The position numbers and the translations under genes are program-made. Source: Sphingobacteruim zhuxiongii (GTDB taxonomy: Bacteria > Bacteroidota > Bacteroidia > Sphingobacteriales > Sphingobacteriaceae). Taken from it: a stretch of DNA of 64,000 nucleotides. This document shows positions 26,919 to 36,063 of this stretch, piece after piece. Under the pieces are notes generated by a model. It was given only the letters and a program-made list of their open reading frames with translations. It was not told where the DNA came from and searched no databases. Location of the stretch: the NCBI RefSeq assembly GCF_009557615.1, contig NZ_CP045652.1, positions 2,232,001-2,296,000 on the forward strand, given 5' to 3'. The first letter of the stretch is position 1; the number at the start of each line of letters is the position of its first letter.

Positions 26919-29900
26919 CTAGCCTCTCTTGCCAATTGCTTTAATAATGCCTTCTAGGTTTTCATTAAACTCCAGCAATTGAGCGAACATTTTGTCATCT
27001 TTCCCCAATCCGCCGTGCTTATTATTCTTGCGGAAAATAGCTTTAATATCCTCCCAGCGTGCCTTCTCAGTATCGCTAATTAGGCCAGCGAGTTCTTTAA
27101 GCTTAAGCAGATTACTTTCGGTATCAGCGGTTAATGTTTGTGATTCATTCTCATAGTGCAGGAGAATCAGCTGTTGAATTTCCTGCTCATTCATCATCGG
27201 TACGACTTGCGCCACCAACTTATTCATATTCCTGTAAGATCCTTGAAGTTTAAATGCAGGTTCTGTACGGTAACTATCTTGAATTGCAGCACTTTGAATG
27301 TAGTTTTCATTCACCTTAACGACAACATCACGAATCTTTAAAATATGCTTTAAGACGGCGATAAAATCATCGATTTCCTGCTTTTGGTAATTGCCTTCCA
27401 AGTTTGGTAGCTGCTCTGATTGCAAAACAACAAAGTCGATTAGCGCATAGAAATCGGCAAAGGACTTGCTGGCGATTTTCTCCAAATGCACATTTTCGAT
27501 TGCTGAATTTTCAATTAAACTCAGGTTAAAAAGATGCTCGGTATCCCCTATTACATCACCTAAATTATAGACATCTGCCCTATTCGTTAACATGTCAGGA
27601 ATCTTAAACTTCGAACCACTCTCTGTATAAGGGTTTCCGGCCATGATAACACAGAAACGCTTTCCACGGAGGTCGTATGTTTTGCTCTCCCCATCGAAGA
27701 TACCGTCAATTTTACGTTGTCCGTCGGCGAGGGAGATAAATTTCTGTAGAAACTCGGCGTTTAAATGTTGGATATCATCCAGATAAAGCATGACGTTGTC
27801 AGCCATCTCGAAGGCTAGATTAATCTTTTTAAGCTCCTCACGCTCTCCGGAAGTCTTGGCTTCGGATGGATCAATGGAATTAATCTGATGTCCAATAGTA
27901 GGTCCATTGATCTTAACAAAGTGAAAACCAATAGTCTTCGCCAAGTATTCCATTAAAGTCGTCTTTCCGTATCCTGGAGGCGATATCAATAAGAGCATCC
28001 CCATCCGTGCAGTACGCTTATTGTCGCCAGCCTCCCCTATTTGTTTAGCTAAATTACTGCCAATCAAAGGAAAATAAACCTCGTTAATCAGCTTATTTCG
28101 AACAAATGAGGTTAGCACTTTAGGTTCTAACTCATTAATCTTTAGTGATTTGTTGTATTTTTGATTAAGCTCTTCTTTAAGATAGCTAAAGGCTTGATAG
28201 CGTGGGATTTTATTCTGCACAAAATCATGCATCTTTCGCATAAAAGCATGGTATTGATTCGTATAAGACCCATCTACAATATTGCTATGATTTCCTTTCA
28301 GATCCGAAACAATCAGTTCATCGTTCGCGGAAACAAGGTGGTAAGCTTCTTTAGGAAATAAGAAGAAACTCGCTGTCTCTTCTAGATGTCGACGATATAG
28401 ATCGCTCTTCTCCTCGCCTGCAATAAATGCTTCTAGCCAATTGATAATCAATAAATACCGATCTTCAGTAGCAAAATTAGCTTGATTTATATCCTGCTCA
28501 AAATCCTTGTGTGCCTTTTTCTTCTCTAAAGCCCTGAGGAATTCGTGACTAAGATGATCAGCTGTCTCACTGCGAGTAAATTTTCCATGCTGAGCAAAAG
28601 TCTGATACAGATAATCAGCGACATCATTAGCAAAGATTCCTTGTATATGCAAAGCCGACGGCCATGTTTCAAAAGACTTTAAGAGGTCATTCAATAGCGC
28701 TTGATTTCTTTGAGATTCTGGAAATATACGCATTACTGAAGCGCTGGCTTGAATTAAACCAAGATACTTATCGCGGGCCGTTGGAATCAGCTCATGCCAA
28801 AACAATTGGGCAATTGCTCGTGTCTTAGAATCAAATCGCAGCAGATCCAGCTTATCATGGATCTCGCGCAGCGACTGATAGATCGCAAGGGCATCCAAGT
28901 TATGTACTCCTTTGATGTAGTTTTCTGTATAGTTTTGCTCTACACTTTGATTTATAAATGCTTGTGCATCAAATGATTTATCACCTATAGAGGCGATTAA
29001 GGTTTTGTAAGCTAAGTACTCCGCACGGTAAACCTCTTTATTCTCCGAAATCAGCTCTTGCTCCCAGATATCCTGATAGTCAAGAATCTCTGATTCTTTC
29101 ACGCGTTGGTAAAAGCTCGTGCCTGTTAAATGATAAAACAACTCATTATTCCGGCGTAATAAGGTCAAACTTAAGGGTTGCTTGTTGACAGCGAACTTAT
29201 GTTTACCGAGGGCAATAATATTCTCTCCATCGACATAGAGCTCGCTTTTATCACGAAGCACGCGCAAGGCATCCTCTTGCGACTTTTTTAGTAAATTCTC
29301 TAGATTTTCTGCTTTAGAAACATCCGACAAAGTCTTCAATTCGGCCACCAACTGGCGAATCTTGTCGATCATTAAGTCGGATGCATAGAAGCTTAGGATA
29401 TCTTCGCGAGAAGAAAAGGTATTCGATTTATTCTCGATATTCTTTAAAACACGAAGGCCAATCTGCTCCAATGCCGAGCTGCGCTTGTTTAACTGCTCGA
29501 CCAGCTGCTCTCGACGCGCATTAAAGGCTTTAATAATCTCATCGCGCTTATCGGCGATCTTCAGTCCGAATTCCTCGAACTCTGAGAACTTGCTCTCTAA
29601 TTCCTCGAGTTGAACGATAATCTTTGTATAATACTCATCGACCTTAGCTTCATTGGTTGAAAGCTCTAGGTAATTGGCCACAGACTGCTCTAACAAAGTT
29701 AGTTGTGCAGAAAACTCAGCAACGGCCTCTGTGCTTTTTAAGGAGCCTACCTTTCGCGTTAGGGATGCGCGAATCTCATTTAAGGAAGCAAAGATTAAGG
29801 ATATCTTCTCGACGATTTTCGTCGTCTGTGTGGCATCAGCGATCTTTAAACTATTCAGAATATCGATCAGTAATTCCAATTCAGCTGAGATCTCTGTATT

Positions 29901-31745
29901 GCGTTCCTCAATAGGTTTAGAATCAAAGACCTTCTCAATTTTCTCGACAGCGGCTTTCTGCTCGACAACCTTTTGCTCATAAACACGAAGGGCATCATCC
30001 TGCAACAGGTAATTTACAGTCTTCTCAGACAGTTCCTTATTGATGATATCAATTTGTTGCAGCAACTTATCTAGGTCCTCCAAATGTATATATCGGACGT
30101 TTTTGAGATCAATCAACTCTCCTTGAAGACGACGCGTATCGGATAATTGATGAACCAACTGATCGAGATGCTCAATAACAGTACTCTGAATCTGGAACGT
30201 AAGCTGCGTCAAATTTGCTTGGCTCTTTTCTAGAAGCTCCACCGCGTGTTTACGCTGTGCCTGCACTTTGACAAACTCATCGATCGCTGTATTAGCAATT
30301 TGCTCAATCTGAGAGAGCGGTGTACCAAGGTCTTTTAAATGACTATCCTTAATCCAGAAATAGCTGTCCTGTAATGATCTAGATTTGCGAAGAATATCTT
30401 CATATAAGCCTTCGTAGCTATCCTCTTTACCAATTAGTTGTATAATCTCTTGTGCCTCAGCCATAGCTTGCACAATTTGTTTATTTCCAACCTTGAACAA
30501 AGGGTCTTCTTGCTTACCAGCGTTCTCTTCCAGGACCGCCATATAAGGGGTGTCCCAAATCTGCACCTGATGGTGGCGGGTAGCCTCTGCCTCAGTTCGG
30601 AAGTAAATTAAATTCCCATTCTTAAAGATTGTAAATCCATGGCAAATAATAGGTGTTTCTACTGTTTGCTGAATAATATTGTAGGACATCAAGATATAGG
30701 TATTCGACTCCGTCTGGGTATAGATATACAAGAAATCTTCCCCGTTAGGCGACTGTACCTTCTTTAAGAAAGAAACGTTGGAGAGTGAATTGTCAAACAG
30801 CTTCCATGTACCGTTCTGCAAATAGTAACCATTGGAGAAAATAATCCCCTGATTATCGGGAAGCAACACAGCGGATTCATTCAACGATTTCAGGTTGACA
30901 ACCTCCTTCGTACGTTGATTGAAAATATAGGCCCTAAAGTCCTCTTGGTAAGGTTTTATACGTATCGCGACCAGATTTCCGAGATCGGCATAGTAGTACT
31001 CTGCATCGTCCAGCTGCTGATCCGTATTGGAAACCTTCTCTGAATAGATTCCTTGTCCTGAATCTGTATTGTTCTCAATCTTAAAGGTAATATCACCATG
31101 TAAAGCCTCGATAAAAACCTTATCAAGAATGGAGATATGTGGAAATTTCCCTAATCGTCGGTCTTCTAATCCTGTTTTTGTCCATTCGAACTCAAATTGC
31201 GGCGCCGATTTAACCTCATGGATGCTACGATCGTTTTCATAATGTAGCTTCCCATCTTTAATCAGCCATTTAAAGGCCTTGAGATCCTCAGGATTCTTAC
31301 TTGTTTGAAAAATCATGTACAAGTAAGTCTCGGTTCTACGGAACTTCGAGAAAATCGAGTCCCGATAGTATTTATACAGATTTTGATAATCTGTAATAAA
31401 GTTCTGATCGGCTATTAAGTCCAGCGATTGAGGAATAAACTGACCATCCTCATATTGGAAGATGCTGAAAACATCTTCCAGTTTAATCTCCGTTCGCAAG
31501 CCGAAATGAACATTGTATCCAAAGATACAAATATGATCCAGCGCAATAATCCCTCTGGCAACGCAATTATTCTCGGTTGTAATGCGCTGGTTTGCTTTCA
31601 ACACGAAGCTTGTTGAATTGAACACCTCCTTTCGAGCATTATTCAACTCTTGCAATCGCTTCGTTAAATCATCTTTCTGTGCCTGTAGGCGTTTCTGAAT
31701 TATATCGTACGCTGCGGCGTCTAAAGACTCCTTGTTTTCTGCCAT
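26919..31745 (-). CDS. Giant coiled-coil AAA ATPase of the flotillin/PspA operon ('DNA repair ATPase', DUF3686-like)
   Basis: 1608 residues. Rough order: helical start (1-60); beta-rich, propeller-like N-terminal part (about 60-430, e.g. TETYLYMIFQTS, YYADLGNLVAIRIKPY, FTIFKNGNLIYFRTEA); long coiled coils (about 500-900); a helical region; then an AAA ATPase core with Walker A LLISPPGYGKTTLMEYLAKT (Lys about 1260), Walker B NVMLYLDDIQHL (about 1318), and sensor/arginine region VIMAGNPYTESG with MLTNRADVYNLGD. The C-terminus is helical. Homologues are labelled DNA repair ATPase, but nothing here shows DNA binding. No transmembrane helix is seen. As last gene of an operon with flotillin, a YqiJ-like protein and PspA, a role as a membrane-associated remodelling motor is more plausible (inference). 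It starts 29 bases after the flotillin stop. Confidence 0.85.
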   Translation of the reverse strand: MAENKESLDAAAYDIIQKRLQAQKDDLTKRLQELNNARKEVFNSTSFVLKANQRITTENNCVARGIIALDHICIFGYNVHFGLRTEIKLEDVFSIFQYEDGQFIPQSLDLIADQNFITDYQNLYKYYRDSIFSKFRRTETYLYMIFQTSKNPEDLKAFKWLIKDGKLHYENDRSIHEVKSAPQFEFEWTKTGLEDRRLGKFPHISILDKVFIEALHGDITFKIENNTDSGQGIYSEKVSNTDQQLDDAEYYYADLGNLVAIRIKPYQEDFRAYIFNQRTKEVVNLKSLNESAVLLPDNQGIIFSNGYYLQNGTWKLFDNSLSNVSFLKKVQSPNGEDFLYIYTQTESNTYILMSYNIIQQTVETPIICHGFTIFKNGNLIYFRTEAEATRHHQVQIWDTPYMAVLEENAGKQEDPLFKVGNKQIVQAMAEAQEIIQLIGKEDSYEGLYEDILRKSRSLQDSYFWIKDSHLKDLGTPLSQIEQIANTAIDEFVKVQAQRKHAVELLEKSQANLTQLTFQIQSTVIEHLDQLVHQLSDTRRLQGELIDLKNVRYIHLEDLDKLLQQIDIINKELSEKTVNYLLQDDALRVYEQKVVEQKAAVEKIEKVFDSKPIEERNTEISAELELLIDILNSLKIADATQTTKIVEKISLIFASLNEIRASLTRKVGSLKSTEAVAEFSAQLTLLEQSVANYLELSTNEAKVDEYYTKIIVQLEELESKFSEFEEFGLKIADKRDEIIKAFNARREQLVEQLNKRSSALEQIGLRVLKNIENKSNTFSSREDILSFYASDLMIDKIRQLVAELKTLSDVSKAENLENLLKKSQEDALRVLRDKSELYVDGENIIALGKHKFAVNKQPLSLTLLRRNNELFYHLTGTSFYQRVKESEILDYQDIWEQELISENKEVYRAEYLAYKTLIASIGDKSFDAQAFINQSVEQNYTENYIKGVHNLDALAIYQSLREIHDKLDLLRFDSKTRAIAQLFWHELIPTARDKYLGLIQASASVMRIFPESQRNQALLNDLLKSFETWPSALHIQGIFANDVADYLYQTFAQHGKFTRSETADHLSHEFLRALEKKKAHKDFEQDINQANFATEDRYLLIINWLEAFIAGEEKSDLYRRHLEETASFFLFPKEAYHLVSANDELIVSDLKGNHSNIVDGSYTNQYHAFMRKMHDFVQNKIPRYQAFSYLKEELNQKYNKSLKINELEPKVLTSFVRNKLINEVYFPLIGSNLAKQIGEAGDNKRTARMGMLLLISPPGYGKTTLMEYLAKTIGFHFVKINGPTIGHQINSIDPSEAKTSGEREELKKINLAFEMADNVMLYLDDIQHLNAEFLQKFISLADGQRKIDGIFDGESKTYDLRGKRFCVIMAGNPYTESGSKFKIPDMLTNRADVYNLGDVIGDTEHLFNLSLIENSAIENVHLEKIASKSFADFYALIDFVVLQSEQLPNLEGNYQKQEIDDFIAVLKHILKIRDVVVKVNENYIQSAAIQDSYRTEPAFKLQGSYRNMNKLVAQVVPMMNEQEIQQLILLHYENESQTLTADTESNLLKLKELAGLISDTEKARWEDIKAIFRKNNKHGGLGKDDKMFAQLLEFNENLEGIIKAIGKRG

Positions 31746-31774
31746 GCTGATTCCTTTTCCTGCTTAATCAATCC

Positions 31775-33889
31775 TTAGCCCAATTTCTTGTTGGACAATC
31801 CTAAGTTCTTCGCCATTCCCAATAAGGAGTTGATGAATCCCTTGTCGTCCTCATCTTCGGAAGCGGTGGCCGCCTGCTGCAATTTGATTAATGCAGCTGA
31901 TACGGTCAGGTTTTTAATGTCATTGGATGAAATTCCATATTTATCTGCCAAACTACGAACCTTCGCTGCTAAGTCACCATTTCCATCGGGACTCAATAAA
32001 GCGTCTTTTATTGCCGTAGCATGAGTAGAATTATTGATTAAGTGGTCAAAACCTTTACTATTCGACACTTGACGAACAATATTCTCGAAGAACATTGTTT
32101 CGCCACCCACGATGTCGATCTTCGCCGATTTCAAGGCTTCAGATAATACCGCCGACTGTGCCGTTGCAATATCTTTTTGGATATTGATATGTGCTAAGTC
32201 AATATCACGTTCTTTTTGTAATTGAAGCTTAAACTCTTCGTGCTCTTTACCAACACCATCCAATTGTTTCATCGCTGCAGCCTTCTCCTCAATGCCCTTC
32301 GCTTCAGCCATTGCTTTCTCACGAACAACTTCCGCCTGCGCTAATCCTTCTTTGCGCATCGCTTCCGCTTTCTTTTCAATCACAGCAGCTTCTTTCGTGC
32401 CTTGGATTTCCAACGCTTCCGCCTTGGCAACCATTACCTCAGCTTCCGATAATCCAAATGCCGCCTCTTCTTTCGCTTGCGCTTCCGCAATAATCTTACG
32501 CGATTCTGCTTCTTTCGACGATGCCTCTTTCTTCGCTTCCGCTTCAATTAACAACTCTTGCGCTTTCTTCTCCGCAATTTTACGCGAAGCCTCTGCATCG
32601 ATTACTTTCTTCTCTGCTTCTTGCTCTGCGGCAATTTTAGAAGCTTCAGCCGCTTTCACAGTCGCTATCAAGCGCTCTTCCGCTTCTTGTGATGCAGCTA
32701 TCACGCCCGCTTGCTTCTTACGCTCTACGTCACGGAACACTTCAATATCTTTAACTGCTTGTTGCTCCTCAATTACGCCCTTCTCTAACTGAACACGTTC
32801 CTTGATTACACCTTGAATACTTTTTTGTTCCGATTCTATCGAACGTTGCTTATCAATCTGTGCTAAAGCAACAATACGCTCGCGCTCTGTCGCCTCTAAA
32901 GCTCTATCCTTCTCTACACGCTCAGTTTCTACAGCATCGGTACGTTGCTTGCTCTTTTCGGCAATAATGATCTGACGCAGCTTATTTTCCTCTTGAATCG
33001 CAAGAGATTCCTCCGTTGATATACGAACTGTTTCTGATTTCAAACGCTCCTCTTCGCGAACCTTCATAATTTCAGCTTCCTCACGAGCTTTGATGTTATC
33101 GACTTCACGACGTTGCTTTTCTTCCTTCTCCGCCAATTGACGTTCTAATTCCAAAATCGCTTCGCGCGCTTCAACATTTTGCTTCTTAATAACCTTCTCC
33201 TCTTCACGACGAATTAAGTTGGCATTCATATTCTGTTTCGCTGTCAATTCCGTAATCTTCTTGATACCTTCGGAATCCAAAATGTTTTCTGTGCTCAAGA
33301 ACTTCAGTTCCGTTTGTTCTAAATAGTCAATGGCACAGTCATCCAAGATATAGCCGTTTAAGTCAGGTCCGATAATATTCAAGATCTCATCTCTAAATTC
33401 ACGACGAGCCTCATACAGCTCGGTAAAATCAAATTTCTTACCAACAGTTTTCAAAGCTTCCGAGAACTTAGCCTCAAAGATGCTCTTTAGCGTTTCAGGA
33501 TCGGATGCACGATCACAACCCAAGTTCTGAGCAACATTGATGACATCGTCAACAGATTTATTGACACGCACAAAGAATGCTACTTTAATATCTGCGCGGA
33601 TATTATCCTTACAGATCAAGCCATCCCCTTGCATCCGATTAATCTCTATTTTCTTAACCGATATATCCATAATTTCCATTTTATGGAAAACCGGTATCAC
33701 ATACATTCCTTTGTTAAATGCCACTTTAGTACCACCAACGCCCGAACGAACAATCGCTTTCCCCTGGGGGATTTTTTTGTAAAACATGCTTAGTACGACA
33801 AAAAACGCGAAAATAATAAAGACTATTGCGCCCACAGCGAATAAAACGACCCCTGTGATTCCATCTAAAAATAATAGTGTGTTGCTCAT
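31775..33889 (-). CDS. Flotillin family protein (YqiK-like)
   Basis: 704 residues. One N-terminal membrane segment (LFAVGAIVFIIFAFFVVLSM) is followed by MFYKKIPQGKAIVRSGVGGT, the standard opening of the band-7/SPFH domain (about 35-230, with DISVKKIEINRMQGDGLICK and CDRASDPETLKSIFEAKFSE). A very long Glu/Ala/Lys-rich coiled coil runs from about 230 to 560. The C-terminal part has HINIQKDIATAQSAVLSEAL and a flotillin-like tail. Flotillins form membrane-bound scaffolds in ordered lipid domains. It lies between the OB-fold membrane protein and the large ATPase, as yqiJ-yqiK do in other bacteria. Long antisense frames over the coiled coil are compositional shadows. Confidence 0.93.
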   Translation of the reverse strand: MSNTLLFLDGITGVVLFAVGAIVFIIFAFFVVLSMFYKKIPQGKAIVRSGVGGTKVAFNKGMYVIPVFHKMEIMDISVKKIEINRMQGDGLICKDNIRADIKVAFFVRVNKSVDDVINVAQNLGCDRASDPETLKSIFEAKFSEALKTVGKKFDFTELYEARREFRDEILNIIGPDLNGYILDDCAIDYLEQTELKFLSTENILDSEGIKKITELTAKQNMNANLIRREEEKVIKKQNVEAREAILELERQLAEKEEKQRREVDNIKAREEAEIMKVREEERLKSETVRISTEESLAIQEENKLRQIIIAEKSKQRTDAVETERVEKDRALEATERERIVALAQIDKQRSIESEQKSIQGVIKERVQLEKGVIEEQQAVKDIEVFRDVERKKQAGVIAASQEAEERLIATVKAAEASKIAAEQEAEKKVIDAEASRKIAEKKAQELLIEAEAKKEASSKEAESRKIIAEAQAKEEAAFGLSEAEVMVAKAEALEIQGTKEAAVIEKKAEAMRKEGLAQAEVVREKAMAEAKGIEEKAAAMKQLDGVGKEHEEFKLQLQKERDIDLAHINIQKDIATAQSAVLSEALKSAKIDIVGGETMFFENIVRQVSNSKGFDHLINNSTHATAIKDALLSPDGNGDLAAKVRSLADKYGISSNDIKNLTVSAALIKLQQAATASEDEDDKGFINSLLGMAKNLGLSNKKLG

Positions 33890-33907
33890 ATATAAGTATT
33901 GAATTGG

Positions 33908-34606
33908 TTAAATATTATTTAAGTTGATATCTTTTTGAACGATGTAAAATTTCCTTTCGGGATCCTGATTGGTGATTACCACATCATCCCCATAACTTAG
34001 CTGCAGCCCATCTTGGCTTTTAACATTTAATCGAATAACATCCCGATTGATGATCAGCTCGATTGCACCTAATTGATCGGAATGGATCGATGATCGCATT
34101 TTTCCGACGCGTCCGATGAAATCGTAGGCCTCTTCGCCCGTGTAGCCAACATTTTTGTACAGCTTAACGAAGGGAATCGCTACGTAATGCAAGAGGAAGA
34201 AACTCAGTATAAATACTGGAATTAGGATCCAAACCGACTTCCAGCCATAAGCCGATAGGTTTAGTACCAGGGAAGAAACGATAGTGACTACCCATCCGAT
34301 AAATTTAAAGAGTGTGACAAGGACCATCATTGGCGCTTTGCCGACATATATAAAATCCATAGCTTTTGAGAAAAATGAGGGTTCAACATGCTGTTCCGTG
34401 TCAGTATCCGCCTGTGCATCCGCATCGCCATCTATATCAACATCCTGTACATCAGCACCTTCAAATTGGATATCTGCATCCGTACCGAAGTCGAATCCAT
34501 CTCCCAAGAGCATACTAAACAACCAATAGACGAGTGAAATACCAGTCAACAGCGTCATGATCGCATTGGGCAGGGGATTAAATAATATGTTCCAGATCTC
34601 TGTCAT
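33908..34606 (-). CDS. YqiJ/NfeD-like membrane protein with OB fold
   Basis: 232 residues. A first helix (AIMTLLTGISLVYWLFSMLL) is followed by a strikingly acidic, Asp-rich segment (about residues 35-75, repeated D-V-D-I-D and D-A-D-A patterns). Two more membrane helices follow (KAPMMVLVTLFKFIGWVVTI and KSVWILIPVFILSFFLLHYV), then a C-terminal OB-type beta domain (EEAYDFIGRVGKMRSSIHSD, IRLNVKSQDGLQLSYGDDVV). This matches YqiJ/DUF1449-type partners of flotillin, which help position flotillin in the membrane. It is 18 bases upstream of flotillin. The acidic loop might bind divalent cations or positively charged partners; that is inference. Confidence 0.83.
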   Translation of the reverse strand: MTEIWNILFNPLPNAIMTLLTGISLVYWLFSMLLGDGFDFGTDADIQFEGADVQDVDIDGDADAQADTDTEQHVEPSFFSKAMDFIYVGKAPMMVLVTLFKFIGWVVTIVSSLVLNLSAYGWKSVWILIPVFILSFFLLHYVAIPFVKLYKNVGYTGEEAYDFIGRVGKMRSSIHSDQLGAIELIINRDVIRLNVKSQDGLQLSYGDDVVITNQDPERKFYIVQKDINLNNI

Positions 34607-34615
34607 AATTTCATA

Positions 34616-34807
34616 TTAATTAGCACGTTTAAACGTATAATGGAAAGTCCATGAGGTGCCTTGGGCTGAAAGATCCTGCATAGAAACTAATTCCCAGCCT
34701 TGTTGTCCATACTCATTCAGAATTTTGTCAATCTCTTCCGGATCGAGTTTAGTTCCCCAAAACCCTTTCGGTTCTATTTTTACCGTCTTGTATTCAAATC
34801 TTTTCAT
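34616..34807 (-). CDS. DUF4177 small protein
   Basis: 63 residues: MKRFEYKTVKIEPKGFWGTK, then LDPEEIDKILNEYGQQGWEL and VSMQDLSAQGTSWTFHYTFK. The FEYKTV start, the LNEYGQQGWELV helix-to-strand turn and the Thr/Phe-rich last strand define DUF4177. No function is established. It sits between PspA (80 bases upstream) and the YqiJ-like gene (9 bases downstream) on the same strand, so it belongs to the operon and may be a small cytoplasmic adaptor (inference). Confidence 0.88.
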   Translation of the reverse strand: MKRFEYKTVKIEPKGFWGTKLDPEEIDKILNEYGQQGWELVSMQDLSAQGTSWTFHYTFKRAN

Positions 34808-34887
34808 TGTTTATATTGCTAGTTTACGTTATTATGCTTCTTATTTATTCGTCGACCCATCCGTCTACGCTAGTGTGTATTTCAATC

Positions 34888-35577
34888 TTATATACCTAGC
34901 TTACGTTTTAATGCTTCTAATTCATTTTTCACGCCATCATTCGATGCCAGTGTATAATCGATATCCAAATTAATTTTTAACCGCGCCAACTCATGCACCG
35001 CCTGTTCATAGGCTTCATCCTGCTGATCACGCGACTTGATGCGCTTTAACATGTCGACCGTACTGTTATGGTCAATATTTGCCATCTGTCGGTTAGCAAA
35101 CTCGGAAGCGCTATTGATCTGCTTCTTGGCAACTAAAGAATCCAATTCTTTCTTCCACTTCGTGATATTGAATTTCAGAACATCGATCTTTTCATTGATT
35201 TCTTTCACCCGCTCGTTATGCGTGCCCACTTGTTCCGCTAATGAGTCACAGTCTGCCAACATTTGCTTCTTCAAGCCCAAGGCTTCAATTGCCAATTGCT
35301 CGGCTTTTTCAGGTTTTAACTCCCCTTGTTGCGCCATTAACAGAATCTTTGTGGCCTTCTCTTCGTATACAGTCGCTTCACGCTTCTTGTCCTCGATTGA
35401 ATTTTCCAAACGGATAACAATAGCTCGGGCAGAAATATAGCCTTCATTCATGGCCATGAGCTGTCCTTTCATATCGTCGATACCTTGCTCTGTTAATGCA
35501 ATAGGGTCTTCCATTTTCTCCACTAATGCGTGAATGTCTGACTGCCCTATTTTTAATAATCTCTTAAATATATTCAT
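34888..35577 (-). CDS. PspA/IM30 (ESCRT-III-like) membrane-stress protein
   Basis: 229 residues from the ATG at 35577 (MNIFKRLLKIGQSDIHALVE), the standard PspA amphipathic start; an in-frame GTG at 35583 overlaps the preceding stop codon and would add only two residues. The protein is almost wholly helical and coiled coil, with MEDPIALTEQGIDDMKGQLM and a long central hairpin, and no membrane segment. PspA/IM30 proteins polymerise on stressed membranes and remodel or protect them. The start lies just 5 bases from the YbjN-like stop, so translation is probably coupled. Grouping with flotillin and a YqiJ-like protein reinforces a membrane role. Confidence 0.92.
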   Translation of the reverse strand: MNIFKRLLKIGQSDIHALVEKMEDPIALTEQGIDDMKGQLMAMNEGYISARAIVIRLENSIEDKKREATVYEEKATKILLMAQQGELKPEKAEQLAIEALGLKKQMLADCDSLAEQVGTHNERVKEINEKIDVLKFNITKWKKELDSLVAKKQINSASEFANRQMANIDHNSTVDMLKRIKSRDQQDEAYEQAVHELARLKINLDIDYTLASNDGVKNELEALKRKLGI

Positions 35578-35582
35578 TTTCA

Positions 35583-35972
35583 CTAGGGTTTAGAAAAATC
35601 AATTAACTGTTCGTAATATTCACTCATCAATAAAGAAAGTGAATTAATAGCCGCGTCGAATTCATTCTGATCTAGATTATGCGATTGTATTGTATATCGA
35701 AAGATTACACGTCGCCCATCCTCAGTCAGCGCAAAGGCGCCGTGAATGATATCCCTATTCTTTTTTAAGAGCGCTTTGAAAACCTCCAGCTTATCGTGCT
35801 GCAAAGAAAATAGGTATTGCTCGAAGATAATAAGCGGTGCGGTCACACCGATAATCAGATTCTTGATCCCTTCCATTTCGCTCTCGACGACAAAGAATCC
35901 CTCCTCTCTGTTTTTTGAGCTAATCGTAAATCCTAGGTCCAATAAGTATTTTTCAACTTTGTTAAATGGCAT
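35583..35972 (-). CDS. YbjN-like / Tir-chaperone-like protein, first gene of the operon
   Basis: 129 residues. MPFNKVEKYLLDLGFTISSK, then EEGFFVVESEMEGIKNLIIG, LIIFEQYLFSLQHDKLEVFK, LLKKNRDIIHGAFALTEDGR, VIFRYTIQSHNLDQNEFDAA and SLSLLMSEYYEQLIDF fit the YbjN/type III chaperone-like alpha-beta fold. In that fold a helix, three strands and a final helix make a peptide-binding dimer. No signal peptide. Its stop touches the PspA start. YbjN-like proteins repeatedly accompany PspA in stress operons and may act as chaperone or sensor for a partner. The start ATG follows a leader of about 45 bases behind the palindromic promoter region. Confidence 0.72.
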   Translation of the reverse strand: MPFNKVEKYLLDLGFTISSKNREEGFFVVESEMEGIKNLIIGVTAPLIIFEQYLFSLQHDKLEVFKALLKKNRDIIHGAFALTEDGRRVIFRYTIQSHNLDQNEFDAAINSLSLLMSEYYEQLIDFSKP

Positions 35973-36023
35973 TGGCTAATATTTTTATATATTTGCTAAT
36001 AATGTTTGCATAAAGATAATTAA

Positions 36024-36040
36024 TGCAAAATTATTTTGCA
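36024..36040. promoter_or_regulatory. Palindromic operator overlapping divergent -7 boxes
   Basis: A perfect 17-base inverted repeat TGCAAAA-TTA-TTTTGCA between the divergent XRE and YbjN-like genes. On the minus strand it contains TAATTTTG (36033-36026), a perfect TAnnTTTG -7 box; on the plus strand TTATTTTG (36031-36038), one mismatch. A second pair TTTGCAT/ATGCAAA (36005-36011 and 36023-36029) overlaps it. A bound repressor would block both promoters. The XRE protein next door is the obvious candidate. Confidence 0.65.
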
Positions 36041-36063
36041 ATAAAAATTTAATATTTTTGACA

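Noticed and set aside
32292..32792. 166-residue plus-strand open frame rich in Ala/Ser
   Set aside because: It is the antisense shadow of the Glu/Ala/Lys coiled coil of flotillin; compositional bias keeps it open, and it has no family features.
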